Shown here: piece by piece, positions 43,838 to 52,916 of the stretch | Layout of the letters: each line of letters starts with the position of its first letter | Numbering within the stretch: position 1 is the stretch's first letter | Source: Chryseobacterium salipaludis | GTDB taxonomy: Bacteria; Bacteroidota; Bacteroidia; Flavobacteriales; Weeksellaceae | Length of the DNA: 64,000 bases | Assembly: GCF_022968825.1 (NCBI RefSeq) | Contig: NZ_JALHKS010000001.1 | Location: 62,001-126,000, forward strand | Reading direction: 5' to 3' | Translations under genes and position numbers: made by a program | Notes under the pieces: generated by a model | What the model was told of the DNA's origin: nothing | Database searches by the model: none | The model's input: only the letters and a program-made list of their open reading frames with translations

Positions 43838-45187
43838 ATGAGATCTAAAATTCCTTTTTCCACGGCAAAGCATTATTTATTAGGTCTGACCACCTCGGGC
43901 GTATTCATGATTTCCGGCTTGTACTATTTCCGGGCCAATGACAATAAAACAATAGAACCGCCCGCAACGACAGCAGAATTCGTAACCTCTGAAAACCCGG
44001 GCGCGGTTAAAATCACCAAGTCTTTTGATCCTAATGCACTCTCCGCAGAGAACTGGCAGGAACTCGGTTTCACCGAGAGGCAGACCGCCACGATTTTAAA
44101 GTATAAAAATGTGGTGGGTGGCGCGTTCACGTCAAAGGCACAGCTGGCAAAATGCTATGCAATCTCGGCAGAAAAATTCAGTGAACTGGAGCCGTATCTT
44201 TTGTTACCTGAATCAGGATCCGAAAGTGAAAATACCTACCGAAATTCCTATCCATCTTACCAAAACAGAACGTATTCGAAAAAAAGTTTTTCCAAACAGC
44301 TTTCCATAAAAGGAAAATTTAATCCTGACAATTACAGCGCAGATGATTTTGTACAAATGGGATTTTCCGAAAGACAGGCAGAAAGTATTCTGAAATATAA
44401 AAGGCTTCTCGGCGGAAGTTTCGTTAGCAAAGAGAAATTTAAACAGTGCTTTATCATCAGTGATGCGCAATACCGCCAAATGGCTCCCTACTTGCTCTTA
44501 CCTGAGGGAAATCCTGAAAAAACAGCGGTAAAAGTGGTTCCAAAATCTGCTGCTGCACTCCAGCCTTTTGATCCGAATGCAACAACAGTTCAGGACTGGA
44601 TCAATCTGGGCTTCACCGAAAAGCAGGCACAGGTTATCATCAATTACAGAGACCGAAACCTAAAAGGCCGTTTTAAATCTGTTGAAGACGTCGGCCGGTG
44701 TTTTGTAATTTCCGAAGAAAAATTTCAGCAGCTTAAACCCTATCTTATTATCAGCACTGAAACTTCGGTTCCCAAAGCCGCCGCTACTCAGATGAACCCG
44801 GAAGATTACAGCAAAATAGATCTCAACCAGATCACTTTCCAGCAGTTGATTGACTTCGGCTTCAATGAACGTGCGGCAGCAAGTTTACTTGGTTTCCGTA
44901 AAAAACTGGGCGGCTTCGTGACCAAAAGCCAGATGATGGAAACCTATAATATCGATAAGGCACTGATGCAGAAATTACTTGACATTGCACCGCTTCACAC
45001 CGATAAAGTTGAAAAGTACACGCTAACCGAAGCGCCGGAAAACTGGCTCAAGCAGCATCCCTATTTTAAATATTATGCTGATAAAATCATCTACTTCCGG
45101 CTCTCGTATCCTAATGATAAAAAGATTTTAAAGATGGTTAATGCAAAACCGGAAGCTGAACAAAAGATGAGACTTTATTTAAAATAA
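43838..45187 (+). CDS. Membrane-anchored protein with four HhH (ComEA-like) repeats
   Basis: A 449-residue protein with one N-terminal membrane segment (about 12-30). Four copies of a ComEA-like helix-hairpin-helix unit follow, at about 65-125, 165-225, 245-310 and 325-385. Each begins FDPN or FNPD or IDLN, continues W/F...GF(T/S)E(R/K)QA...IL(K)YK..LGG, and three end with a Cys before the next block (AKCYAIS, KQCFIIS, GRCFVIS). The C-terminal 60 residues are unlike the repeats. ComEA binds DNA during uptake; more generally HhH units bind double-stranded DNA, so an envelope DNA-binding protein is a plausible but unproven role. The next gene downstream encodes a secreted endonuclease. Confidence 0.82.
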   Translation: MRSKIPFSTAKHYLLGLTTSGVFMISGLYYFRANDNKTIEPPATTAEFVTSENPGAVKITKSFDPNALSAENWQELGFTERQTATILKYKNVVGGAFTSKAQLAKCYAISAEKFSELEPYLLLPESGSESENTYRNSYPSYQNRTYSKKSFSKQLSIKGKFNPDNYSADDFVQMGFSERQAESILKYKRLLGGSFVSKEKFKQCFIISDAQYRQMAPYLLLPEGNPEKTAVKVVPKSAAALQPFDPNATTVQDWINLGFTEKQAQVIINYRDRNLKGRFKSVEDVGRCFVISEEKFQQLKPYLIISTETSVPKAAATQMNPEDYSKIDLNQITFQQLIDFGFNERAAASLLGFRKKLGGFVTKSQMMETYNIDKALMQKLLDIAPLHTDKVEKYTLTEAPENWLKQHPYFKYYADKIIYFRLSYPNDKKILKMVNAKPEAEQKMRLYLK

Positions 45188-45189
45188 TA

Positions 45190-47034
45190 TTATTTCTTAA
45201 TAAATTTACGCTGAGCACTGCCGTTTTTAATGATATAAACACCGGCAGGTAACTCCTTCACTTTAATGCAATCTGTAGTTTTTGAAGCGACTTTCAACAA
45301 TTTTCCGGAAAGATCGTATAGATACGTTTCTTTTGTTTTGTCATAGTTTAATAAGGTGATAACCTCATTTGCCGGATTAGGATAAACCTGTAATCTAGAG
45401 TTCTGAACGAGCGCGCCGGAAGTGGAAAGCGTCCCTAGACCGTCACAGAAATCTACCGGATATGCCTGCCATTCTGCAAGGTCAAAACTTGTCGAGGGTT
45501 GCAGGAGCTGCGGCTTGCGGTATAAGGATATATCAGCCAGCGTTTCAAAATTGCTCACGTTTTTGATGCCCACCGCATCGACCGTCTGGTTCTGATAACG
45601 CAATTCCAGATACTGATGCCCGCTAAAAGACAACTGTGGCGCCGCCGATCTGAATTTCGGATCCGTGCTGTTATTACAAGACAGCGTTGCTTTCGGATTC
45701 AGAATGATAATAGATTCGTTATGCTGAATGGTACCTTCGAGTTCATAGGGCGCCGGAAAATAATAATTAGGATCATTATACATCTGAATGCTCAGTCGAT
45801 AAGATTCCAGATTCACGGGATGCCCGGTGCGGTTCGTGATCTCGAGGGCTTTGTTCTCTCCCGTTCCTTCAATATATTTCGTAATTTGTAAATCTTTTGC
45901 AAATACATCTGTGGCTTCGGTAGCAACGGTCACCGGTGTGGACGTAGCGGATTCTGCGTATTGCTCATTATATGCTTTCACTGTGAAAGTATAGGAGGTT
46001 GACGGTTTTAGCCGGTCAGCATAATAATAATTGTCCGATGTCTTTCCGATAAATGTTCCGTTATTATAAATAGAATAACCAAGCGGCGCTGAACCGCTTG
46101 ACGACCAGGTGAGTTTCACAAAATGCGCACCCGTTTCTTCCGCCTGCAACATGGTCGGAACTTCAGGTGCGGCAGACGTGGTCTGAGTCCAGATTGCAGA
46201 AACCCATTCCGGGTGATCGATGAACGGATTGCGGTTGTTTTGCAAAGCGTAAACCTTATTATTTCGCTCTATTTCAAAAGGCGACACCGGATCCTGCTGA
46301 TGCCACTGCAGCATCAGATTAAGAAACCAGTCTTCATATGCTTTTTCATCCGTGCCGTCGAGCGGATTGGTGTCATTGGCCGGCGAACTTCCGTTATAAA
46401 ATTTGAAGGTACCCAGCTTCGGCTGGTAACGGACAGCAAAATACAGCATAGCGCGCGAAATATCTCCGCGAAATTCCGGATGTGGTTCATACACGCGGCC
46501 TGTATAGGCCGAGCCCGGTGTCGCATTATTGGAAATACGTGAACTGTTGGTAAACAAATAAAAGTTTTTACTGCCACCCAAGCCATAAGGATAATTACTT
46601 CGCAGTTGATTAATCCGCGCATCTGCCGGGATCACAAAAAACAGGTCCGAATACATCGGGTAATTGCTGTTGAAGGTGCTTTGTGGCATCATGTGTTCGC
46701 GATTATAGCCCTGCCCTTCAGCAGACGCAGAGCTAATCAGATTGCCGGCGGTGTAATGATAAGCAGTGGTACCCGCGGGGTTATTAGAATAAATATCCAA
46801 TAAAACCGAGTCATTCTCCGGCCCGTAATCATAGAAATGGTCCACATCTGTTTCCGTATAAAAACCCGGCAGATCACCATAATGCCAGGTAACTGTATTG
46901 GCAGAAATTATTTCATGCAATTTGGTTTTCAGGCGATACCCCGAAAGATTTTCGGTACCATTATAATATCCTTGCGGTGCCTGTCCGAAAAGCATAAACG
47001 GCACGAACACAACAGTAAATAAAAGTTTTTTCAT
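45190..47034 (-). CDS. Secreted endonuclease I-family nuclease, T9SS cargo
   Basis: A 614-residue secreted nuclease. The signal peptide is MKKLLFTVVFVPFMLFGQ. The endonuclease I domain spans about 40-260, with GYNREHMMPQSTFN carrying the catalytic His, and a DARINQLRSNYPYGLGG segment. A fibronectin type III domain (about 290-370) and a lamin-tail-like domain (about 375-500) follow. The type A sorting domain has LQVYPNPANEVITL and ends QRKFIKK. It is convergent with the HhH protein gene (2 nt between stops). Start set at 47034; a TTG start 69 nt upstream would add a stretch with no signal peptide. Likely an extracellular DNase. Confidence 0.9.
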   Translation of the reverse strand: MKKLLFTVVFVPFMLFGQAPQGYYNGTENLSGYRLKTKLHEIISANTVTWHYGDLPGFYTETDVDHFYDYGPENDSVLLDIYSNNPAGTTAYHYTAGNLISSASAEGQGYNREHMMPQSTFNSNYPMYSDLFFVIPADARINQLRSNYPYGLGGSKNFYLFTNSSRISNNATPGSAYTGRVYEPHPEFRGDISRAMLYFAVRYQPKLGTFKFYNGSSPANDTNPLDGTDEKAYEDWFLNLMLQWHQQDPVSPFEIERNNKVYALQNNRNPFIDHPEWVSAIWTQTTSAAPEVPTMLQAEETGAHFVKLTWSSSGSAPLGYSIYNNGTFIGKTSDNYYYADRLKPSTSYTFTVKAYNEQYAESATSTPVTVATEATDVFAKDLQITKYIEGTGENKALEITNRTGHPVNLESYRLSIQMYNDPNYYFPAPYELEGTIQHNESIIILNPKATLSCNNSTDPKFRSAAPQLSFSGHQYLELRYQNQTVDAVGIKNVSNFETLADISLYRKPQLLQPSTSFDLAEWQAYPVDFCDGLGTLSTSGALVQNSRLQVYPNPANEVITLLNYDKTKETYLYDLSGKLLKVASKTTDCIKVKELPAGVYIIKNGSAQRKFIKK

Positions 47035-47169
47035 CAGCATATAAATATAAATCAAATGTACAATTTCCTTCGTGAGCATGTTGCATCTGAATTTTAATTT
47101 CAAGATTATTTGATGTTACATTTTTCTTCTTTTAATGCAATCCATTTTTCCATTTCTGCTCAAATTAAG

Positions 47170-47177
47170 TATCTTTG
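47170..47177 (+). promoter_or_regulatory. -7 promoter box (TATCTTTG) for acyl-CoA dehydrogenase
   Basis: TATCTTTG matches TAnnTTTG and ends 16 nt before the ATG at 47194. Confidence 0.55.
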
Positions 47178-47193
47178 AAATCAAATATTATAT

Positions 47194-48333
47194 ATGAATA
47201 TCGAAACTACCGAGAACCTGGAAATGATCGCCGCCACGGCACGCGATTTTGCTGAAAAGAATATCAGACCGCATATTATGGAATGGGATGAAAGCCAGAC
47301 TTTTCCTGTAGAACTGTTTCACCAACTAGGCGAAATGGGTTTTATGGGCATCGTTATTCCGGAAGAATATGGCGGTTCAGGGTTAGGATATCATGAATAC
47401 GTTAAAATCCTGGACGAAATTTCGCAAGTGGATCCGTCGATCGGACTTTCCGTAGCGGCACATAATTCTTTGTGTACCAATCATATTTATGAATTTGGCA
47501 ATGAAGAGCAGCGTCACCGCTGGTTGCCGCAACTCGCTTCGGGGAAAATAATCGGCGCCTGGGGCCTTACCGAGCATAATACCGGTTCCGACTCCGGCGG
47601 CATGAGTACCACTGCCGTAAAAGACGGTGACGACTGGATCATCAGCGGTGCCAAAAATTTTATAACCCACGCCATTTCCGGTGATATTGCCGTGGTGATG
47701 ACGCGCACGGGTGAAAAAGGAGCCAAAAATAACTCGACCGCTTTTGTACTTGAAAAAGGAATGGAAGGCTTTACTTCCGGTAAAAAAGAAAATAAACTTG
47801 GGATGCGCGCGTCTGAAACGGCGGAACTTATTTTTGATCAGGTTCGCGTTCCGGACGCTAACCGGTTGGGTGAAGTAGGAAGCGGCTTTAAACAGGCAAT
47901 GAAAATTCTGGATGGCGGCCGTATTTCTATTGCCGCGCTCAGTTTAGGAATTGCTAAGGGTGCCTACAAAGCTGCGCTTAAATATTCACTGGAGCGCAAG
48001 CAGTTCGGTCAGGCGATCAACAAATTCCAAGCTGTTAATTTTATGCTGGCAGACATGGCCACGGAAATTGATGCAGCGGAACTTTTGATCCAGCGTGCTT
48101 CTACCCTGAAGAACGCGAAGAAAGTAATGACCAAAGAAGGAGCTATGGCAAAATTATATGCTTCCGAGGCCTGCGTACGAATCTCTAATGATGCCGTACA
48201 GATCTTTGGCGGATATGGCTACACGAAAGACTTCCCGGTAGAGAAATTTTATCGTGATTCAAAACTTTGCACCATCGGTGAAGGAACTTCTGAAATTCAG
48301 AAACTGGTCATCGGCCGGGAAATTTCAAAATAA
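47194..48333 (+). CDS. Acyl-CoA dehydrogenase
   Basis: A 379-residue FAD enzyme that oxidises acyl-CoA to 2-enoyl-CoA. The N-terminal helical domain begins NLEMIAATARDFAEKNIRP. The flavin-binding strand is WGLTEHNTGSDSGGMSTTA. The C-terminal domain carries QIFGGYGYTKDFPVEKFYRD, with catalytic Glu in the GEGTSEIQKLVIGREI block. Length is standard. Short- to medium-chain (butyryl-CoA-like) specificity is likely from overall pattern but not certain. Monocistronic with a strong terminator. Confidence 0.94.
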   Translation: MNIETTENLEMIAATARDFAEKNIRPHIMEWDESQTFPVELFHQLGEMGFMGIVIPEEYGGSGLGYHEYVKILDEISQVDPSIGLSVAAHNSLCTNHIYEFGNEEQRHRWLPQLASGKIIGAWGLTEHNTGSDSGGMSTTAVKDGDDWIISGAKNFITHAISGDIAVVMTRTGEKGAKNNSTAFVLEKGMEGFTSGKKENKLGMRASETAELIFDQVRVPDANRLGEVGSGFKQAMKILDGGRISIAALSLGIAKGAYKAALKYSLERKQFGQAINKFQAVNFMLADMATEIDAAELLIQRASTLKNAKKVMTKEGAMAKLYASEACVRISNDAVQIFGGYGYTKDFPVEKFYRDSKLCTIGEGTSEIQKLVIGREISK

Positions 48334-48341
48334 TTTTTATT

Positions 48342-48372
48342 AAAGCATTGGTTCAGGCCAGTGCTTTTTTTT
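48342..48372 (+). terminator. Terminator after acyl-CoA dehydrogenase
   Basis: A 10-bp stem AAAGCATTGG/CCAGTGCTTT (one T-G pair), 6-nt loop and a T run. Confidence 0.88.
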
Positions 48373-48426
48373 CTGTCTTAAATTAAATTTTAATGTTGTA
48401 GATCGTCGCTTTGGATTCTATATTTA

Positions 48427-48434
48427 TATATTTG
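48427..48434 (+). promoter_or_regulatory. -7 promoter box (TATATTTG) for the thioredoxin-like gene
   Basis: TATATTTG matches TAnnTTTG, 30 nt before the ATG at 48465, probably driving the three-gene cluster up to 49842. Confidence 0.5.
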
Positions 48435-48464
48435 TCTGAAGCTTTATCAAATTTATGTACACAG

Positions 48465-49022
48465 ATGATACAATATAAGAAAACACTCTTTGCTTTCGCC
48501 ATTGCTCTTTTCACAGCACAATCTTGCCAAGGCCAGAAAACCGTCATCAACCGCGAAGTTGAAACCGCCGGTGGCAAAATGCTGCTCGGTACCCAAAGCA
48601 AAGATCAGCTGCTGAAGGAACCGTACAGCCAATGGTATAATTCTGAACACGACAGCTACCAGCTGGATCAGAAAACAATTACAGACTTAAAGAAAGAAAA
48701 ATTAAACGCCTATAATATTACCCTGGTACTCGGAACCTGGTGTGGCGACAGCCATCGCGAAGTGCCCCGTCTGATGAAAATCCTGGAAGCGCTCAACTAT
48801 CCCGAGGCGAAACTGCAAATGATTGCCGTGAACCGAAAATATGAGGCACCGGGCGGCGAGGAAAGCAAATATAACATCCAGCGGGTACCCACGATTATTG
48901 TGAGCCGTTACGGAAAAGAAGTAGGCCGCATTGTGGAACATCCGGCGACTGGCTATCTGGAACGTGACTTGCTTGATATTCTTAAAAAAGACCGCAGTTC
49001 GCTGACGGATATTCTTAAATAA
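48465..49022 (+). CDS. Lipoprotein, thioredoxin-like, single-Cys active site
   Basis: A 185-residue lipoprotein: the signal peptide ends in TAQSC (Cys21), which would be lipidated. The thioredoxin fold shows the strand VLGTWCGDSHREVPRLMKI and the cis-Pro loop RVPTIIVSR. The active site reads Trp92-Cys93-Gly94-Asp95-Ser96, so the second resolving Cys of CxxC is absent; Asp or Ser replaces it. It may act as a monothiol partner or chaperone, or bind metal instead of exchanging disulfides. Start set at 48465 to give a normal lipoprotein signal. The DUF4230 gene follows after 3 nt. Confidence 0.85.
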   Translation: MIQYKKTLFAFAIALFTAQSCQGQKTVINREVETAGGKMLLGTQSKDQLLKEPYSQWYNSEHDSYQLDQKTITDLKKEKLNAYNITLVLGTWCGDSHREVPRLMKILEALNYPEAKLQMIAVNRKYEAPGGEESKYNIQRVPTIIVSRYGKEVGRIVEHPATGYLERDLLDILKKDRSSLTDILK

Positions 49023-49025
49023 AAA

Positions 49026-49640
49026 TTGGCACACAAAAAAACAATTCTCGGATTCGTTGCCGGCATTTTGGTCATGCTGGTGATATACTTCGTGTGGCGC
49101 GGGCTCACCGTGAAAGAAGATGAGCAGGTGCAGAATGATTACTATATCATTACCAATCAAATCCGCAAGATGAACAAACTGGTGGTGATGGAGCAGGATT
49201 TTTCGAGTATGCAGAAAACCACGGTAACGTCGCAGTTGCTCGGCAGTTCGCTCCTGCCCTCGACCTCCAAACAGATCATCACTTTCACCAAGACCAATGC
49301 GCAGGTTTCCTACGATTTAAATAAAATGAAAATCGAGGTGGATTCAGCGAACCGCAAGTTGATTCTACGTGAAATTCCGGAGGCGCAGATCCGCATCATT
49401 CCCAGTGTGGAAATACAGTCTCTGGACGATGCCTTTTATAACCGTTTTAAACAAAAAGATTTTCAGAAAATTACCAAAGCCGCGAAGGACAATGCGTATA
49501 AAACGGTCAACCAGCAAAGGCTGCGTTCCGAAGGACGAAAGCAGCTCCTGGAAAACCTGGATCACATTTTTGTTTTGGCAAAGGCTTTGAATTATGAAAT
49601 TGAAGATAAGACCGGTTTGGTCGATCCTTCGAAATTATAA
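49026..49640 (+). CDS. DUF4230 single-TM protein, TTG start
   Basis: A 204-residue protein with an N-terminal membrane helix (about 6-24, ILGFVAGILVMLVIYFVW) and a periplasmic region typical of DUF4230 (the TKTNAQVSYDLNKMKIEVDSANRKLILREIPEAQI stretch is the conserved core). No in-frame ATG lies upstream of the membrane helix, so TTG at 49026, three nt after the preceding stop, is the best start. Function unknown. Coupled in an operon with the thioredoxin-like gene. Confidence 0.82.
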   Translation: MAHKKTILGFVAGILVMLVIYFVWRGLTVKEDEQVQNDYYIITNQIRKMNKLVVMEQDFSSMQKTTVTSQLLGSSLLPSTSKQIITFTKTNAQVSYDLNKMKIEVDSANRKLILREIPEAQIRIIPSVEIQSLDDAFYNRFKQKDFQKITKAAKDNAYKTVNQQRLRSEGRKQLLENLDHIFVLAKALNYEIEDKTGLVDPSKL

Positions 49641-49650
49641 AAACAAAGTC

Positions 49651-49842
49651 ATGACTGAAAAGCAAAACACCACCGGCCAAAGTGCGCAGCCACGAAAAGA
49701 ACATCAGGACCTGCCGAACATTCCGGCCTCCAGTTCCGCCCAGCCTTCCGAAGAAAAATTAAAAAAAGAAATCAAAAAAACGTCTGAACTTAATCCGGAT
49801 GGCAAAACAGATAATACGGAAAAGAACAACCCACAACGGTAA
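49651..49842 (+). CDS. Small polar hypothetical protein
   Basis: A 63-residue, highly charged and probably disordered protein beginning MTEKQNTTGQSAQPRKEH, with a Lys/Glu stretch EEKLKKEIKKTSE. No hydrophobic region or known motif. It follows the DUF4230 gene by 10 nt and is followed directly by a terminator, which supports it being translated. Function unknown. Confidence 0.55.
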   Translation: MTEKQNTTGQSAQPRKEHQDLPNIPASSSAQPSEEKLKKEIKKTSELNPDGKTDNTEKNNPQR

Positions 49843-49847
49843 ACATA

Positions 49848-49872
49848 CAAAATCCCTTCGGGGATTTTTTTA
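49848..49872 (+). terminator. Terminator with TTCG tetraloop
   Basis: An 8-bp stem AAAATCCC/GGGATTTT closed by TTCG, with a T run. Ends the thioredoxin-like cluster. Confidence 0.87.
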
Positions 49873-49940
49873 TTGCAGTTACTTAAAACTCCAGTTTGAT
49901 TCACGTGTGAGAGGTGCTGCTAAAAATGTAAGAAATTTCG

Positions 49941-49948
49941 TATTTTTG
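49941..49948 (+). promoter_or_regulatory. -7 promoter box (TATTTTTG) for thrS
   Basis: TATTTTTG matches TAnnTTTG and lies 22 nt before the thrS ATG. The short leader leaves no room for a T-box or long autoregulatory structure. Confidence 0.6.
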
Positions 49949-49970
49949 CAGATATACTCAAAAGTTTACC

Positions 49971-51890
49971 ATGATTAAAATCACTCTTCCGGACGGAAGC
50001 ATCAGGGAATTTGAAAACGCGGTTACGCCATTGGACGTAGCGCGTTCCATCAGCGAAGGTTTGGCGCGTAACACAATATCAGCGGTCGTGAACGGTACGC
50101 AGACAGAAGTGACCACGCCGATAACGGAAGACGCTACCCTGCAGCTGCTGACCTGGAATGATGATTTAGGCAAAAAAGCATTCTGGCATTCTTCTGCTCA
50201 CCTGTTGGCACAGGCGATCATGGATTTCTATCCTAACGCAAAATTAACCATCGGGCCCGCCATCGAACAGGGTTTCTACTATGACGTAGATTTCGGCGAT
50301 GAATCTCTGTCTGAAAAAGATTTTGAGAAAATAGAAAAGAGAATGCTGGAGCACGCCAAGAAAAACAGCACTTTTGAACTTACGCATGTTTCCAAAGCAG
50401 ACGCTTTACAAGAATATGCCGATAATCCTTATAAAACAGAATTGATCTCTAATCTGAATGATGGCGAAATCACTTTCTGCACCCACGATAACTTCAGTGA
50501 TCTTTGCCGCGGCGGGCACATTCCGGCGACCGGTATTGTGAAGGCCGTAAAGGTGCTGAACGCAGCGGGCGCTTACTGGCGCGGTGATGAGAAAAACAAA
50601 CAGCTCACCCGAGTGTATGGAATCTCCTTCCCAAAACAGAAAGATCTGACCGAATACCTGGAGAAACTGGAGGAAGCGAAACGTCGCGACCACAGAAAGC
50701 TCGGCAAAGAACTCGGCATTTTTGCCTTCTCCGAAAAAGTGGGTGCCGGTCTTCCGCTGTGGCTGCCTAAAGGTACCGCGCTACGCAAAAAGCTGGAAAA
50801 TTTCCTCTCGGAAGCGCAAAAGAAATCAGGCTACGAGTTTGTTATGAGTCCGCACATCGGTGCCAAGGAGCTATATGTAACCTCCGGTCATTGGGATAAA
50901 TACGGTGCCGACAGTTTTCAGCCCATCAAAACACCAAACGACGGCGAAGAGTTCATGCTGAAACCGATGAACTGCCCGCACCATTGCGAAATTTATAAAG
51001 TAGGCCAATGGTCTTATCGCGACCTACCCAAGCGTTTTGCTGAATTTGGCACGGTTTATCGCTATGAACAGTCTGGTGAATTGCACGGTCTGACCCGAGT
51101 TCGCGGATTTACACAGGATGATGCCCATATTTTCTGTACACCGGATCAGTTGCTGGAAGAGTTTGAAAATGTAATTGATTTAACTTTATATGTATTCAAG
51201 TCTTTAGGATTTGAAGACTTCGTAACACAGGTGTCCCTTCGTGATCCGGAGAATAAGGAAAAATACATCGGTACTGATGAAAACTGGCAAAAAGCAGAAA
51301 ACGCCATTATTCAGGCAGCGGAGAAAAAAGGTTTGAAAACCATTGTGGAATATGGCGAAGCCGCCTTTTATGGTCCGAAACTTGATTTCATGGTGAAGGA
51401 CGCTTTGGGACGCAGCTGGCAGCTGGGCACCATTCAGGTGGACTACAATTTGCCGGAGCGTTTTGATCTTTGGTACACCGGAAATGATAATGAGAAGCAC
51501 CGCCCGGTGATGATCCACCGCGCACCGTTTGGTTCCATGGAAAGATTCATCGCGATTCTGTTGGAAAATACGGCGGGTGACTTCCCATTATGGCTGGCAC
51601 CGGAGCAGTTTATTATTTTGCCGATCAGTGAAAAATATGTGGACTATGCAAAAAAAGTTTCACAATTGTTGGAAAATCACGATATTTGCGGCCGAATCGA
51701 TGACCGAAATGAGAAAACCGGAAAAAAGATCCGGGATGCTGAATTACAGAAGTTTCCGTTTATGCTGATCGTCGGTGAAAATGAAGAAGCGCAGGGTACG
51801 GTTTCCGTACGACGACGCGGAGAAGGCGACCTGGGCGCGATGCCTGTTGCCGACTTTGTACGGTTGTTTCAGGAAGAAGCAGCCATTTAA
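49971..51890 (+). CDS. thrS: Threonine--tRNA ligase
   Basis: A 639-residue class II aminoacyl-tRNA synthetase. The N-terminal TGS domain is followed by the editing domain with [11 protein letters not shown] (about residue 73), and the SAD domain includes DLCRGGHIP. The catalytic core has the zinc-binding [10 protein letters not shown] and motif 2 [23 protein letters not shown]. Motif 3 lies in [11 protein letters not shown]. The anticodon-binding domain closes the C-terminus. It starts the classical thrS-infC-rpmI-rplT cluster. Confidence 0.97.
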   Translation: MIKITLPDGSIREFENAVTPLDVARSISEGLARNTISAVVNGTQTEVTTPITEDATLQLLTWNDDLGKKAFWHSSAHLLAQAIMDFYPNAKLTIGPAIEQGFYYDVDFGDESLSEKDFEKIEKRMLEHAKKNSTFELTHVSKADALQEYADNPYKTELISNLNDGEITFCTHDNFSDLCRGGHIPATGIVKAVKVLNAAGAYWRGDEKNKQLTRVYGISFPKQKDLTEYLEKLEEAKRRDHRKLGKELGIFAFSEKVGAGLPLWLPKGTALRKKLENFLSEAQKKSGYEFVMSPHIGAKELYVTSGHWDKYGADSFQPIKTPNDGEEFMLKPMNCPHHCEIYKVGQWSYRDLPKRFAEFGTVYRYEQSGELHGLTRVRGFTQDDAHIFCTPDQLLEEFENVIDLTLYVFKSLGFEDFVTQVSLRDPENKEKYIGTDENWQKAENAIIQAAEKKGLKTIVEYGEAAFYGPKLDFMVKDALGRSWQLGTIQVDYNLPERFDLWYTGNDNEKHRPVMIHRAPFGSMERFIAILLENTAGDFPLWLAPEQFIILPISEKYVDYAKKVSQLLENHDICGRIDDRNEKTGKKIRDAELQKFPFMLIVGENEEAQGTVSVRRRGEGDLGAMPVADFVRLFQEEAAI

Positions 51891-51918
51891 TTGATAATAA
51901 CCTTTAAAATATAAAACC

Positions 51919-52485
51919 ATAGCACAAAAATTTCATTACAGAGGCAGAGGTCCGCAGCGACGCGTACAACAGGAAGATCTACACCAGATTAACCAAAAAA
52001 TTCGTGCAAAAGAAGTACGGCTGGTAGGCGACAATGTGGAACCCGGAGTATATCCGCTGGAGAAAGCGCTGGAAATTGCAAGAAGCCAGGATCTGGACCT
52101 TGTGGTAATTTCTGATAAGGCAGAGCCCTATATCACGCGTATTCTGGATTATAAAAAATTCCTCTACGAGCAAAAGAAAAAGCAAAAGGAACTGAAAGCC
52201 AAGCAGGTTAAAGTGGTGGTGAAGGAAATTCGTTTCGGACCTCAGACGGATGAGCATGATTACGAATTTAAAAAGAAGCACGCTGAGAAGTTCCTGGAAG
52301 AAGGTTCCAAACTAAAAACCTATGTTTTCTTTAAAGGGCGTTCCATTGTGTTTAAAGACCAGGGCGAAATTCTACTACTGAAACTGGCGCAGGAGCTGGA
52401 ACACGTGGGCAAGGTAGATCAGCTGCCGAAGCTGGAAGGGAAACGGATGATTATGATGATGAGTCCGAAGAAACCGGCGAAATAA
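51919..52485 (+). CDS. infC: Translation initiation factor IF-3, ATA start codon
   Basis: A 188-residue initiation factor that blocks subunit joining and proofreads initiator tRNA and start codons. No ATG precedes the conserved IF3 N-domain. The frame opens at ATA 51919 (reading [12 protein letters not shown], then [22 protein letters not shown]) and continues to [18 protein letters not shown] start at 52036 would remove the first 39 residues, including the N-domain. Non-AUG starts (AUU, AUA) on infC are known in other bacteria and are used for autoregulation. Residues 70-73 read PYIT where most IF3 proteins have PPVC. It follows thrS by 28 nt. Confidence 0.9.
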   Translation: MAQKFHYRGRGPQRRVQQEDLHQINQKIRAKEVRLVGDNVEPGVYPLEKALEIARSQDLDLVVISDKAEPYITRILDYKKFLYEQKKKQKELKAKQVKVVVKEIRFGPQTDEHDYEFKKKHAEKFLEEGSKLKTYVFFKGRSIVFKDQGEILLLKLAQELEHVGKVDQLPKLEGKRMIMMMSPKKPAK

Positions 52486-52532
52486 TTTGAGAATTTGAAA
52501 ATATGAGAATTTGAGAATTTTCTGAAATATAT

Positions 52533-52564
52533 AAAGAGGACTTAGTTGTAAGTTCTCTTTTTTT
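52533..52564 (+). terminator. Terminator after infC
   Basis: A 10-bp stem AGAGGACTTA/TAAGTTCTCT (one G-T pair) with a GTTG loop and a T run. It ends the thrS-infC transcript and separates it from rpmI-rplT. Confidence 0.85.
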
Positions 52565-52620
52565 CATGTCATTCTCCTTTCAGCTTTTGAACTGTTTTGT
52601 AATTTGACGGGGAGTTTTTT

Positions 52621-52770
52621 GCGTGAGGGATCGTAACGGTTACCCCACAGCGAGCGCGCGGAACGCCGTGGAGCGCGCAAGCGAGGAGTATGAGTGCAGA
52701 GCCCGGCGGAAGCGAGTGAAGCGGCGGCCGGCGCAAGCCGGGTGGCGCTGAACGAGCGCGCGACACGCCC
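52621..52770. repeat. GC-rich interspersed element, copy 2
   Basis: Shares with the block at 36439-36566 the words GCGTGAGGGAT (52621-52631), AGCCCGGCGG (52700-52709) and GCGACACGCCC (52760-52770), in the same order and orientation but 11 nt further apart in each interval. The inner sequence differs and is rich in GCGAGC words. Plus-strand frames are interrupted by stops, and minus-strand frames that stay open have no protein-like composition. It sits between infC and rpmI, upstream of the rpmI promoter. Confidence 0.65.
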
Positions 52771-52823
52771 AAAACGTCCTGCCAACACCGGTACAAATAC
52801 TTTTTTAATTCAGTGAAATATCG

Positions 52824-52831
52824 TACTTTTG
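52824..52831 (+). promoter_or_regulatory. -7 promoter box (TACTTTTG) for rpmI-rplT
   Basis: TACTTTTG matches TAnnTTTG and lies 85 nt before the rpmI ATG. The resulting leader of about 80 nt could host L20 autoregulation as in other bacteria; no specific structure was recognised. Confidence 0.5.
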
Positions 52832-52916
52832 CCCTCTGAAAATCATGCCGCGTATTTCCCCTAAGGAATTGCGGCGCGGTTGGAGGAATTTGATAACAGA
52901 TCTAAAAGCAGCAAAA

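Noticed and set aside
52036-52485. infC starting at GTG 52036
   Set aside because: It would cut the conserved IF3 N-domain; the frame is open and conserved-looking back to ATA 51919.
52569-52796. GC-rich open frames on the minus strand across repeat copy 2
   Set aside because: They are Arg/Pro/Ala/Leu-rich frames from the repeat, with no start signal or homologous look; treated as non-coding.
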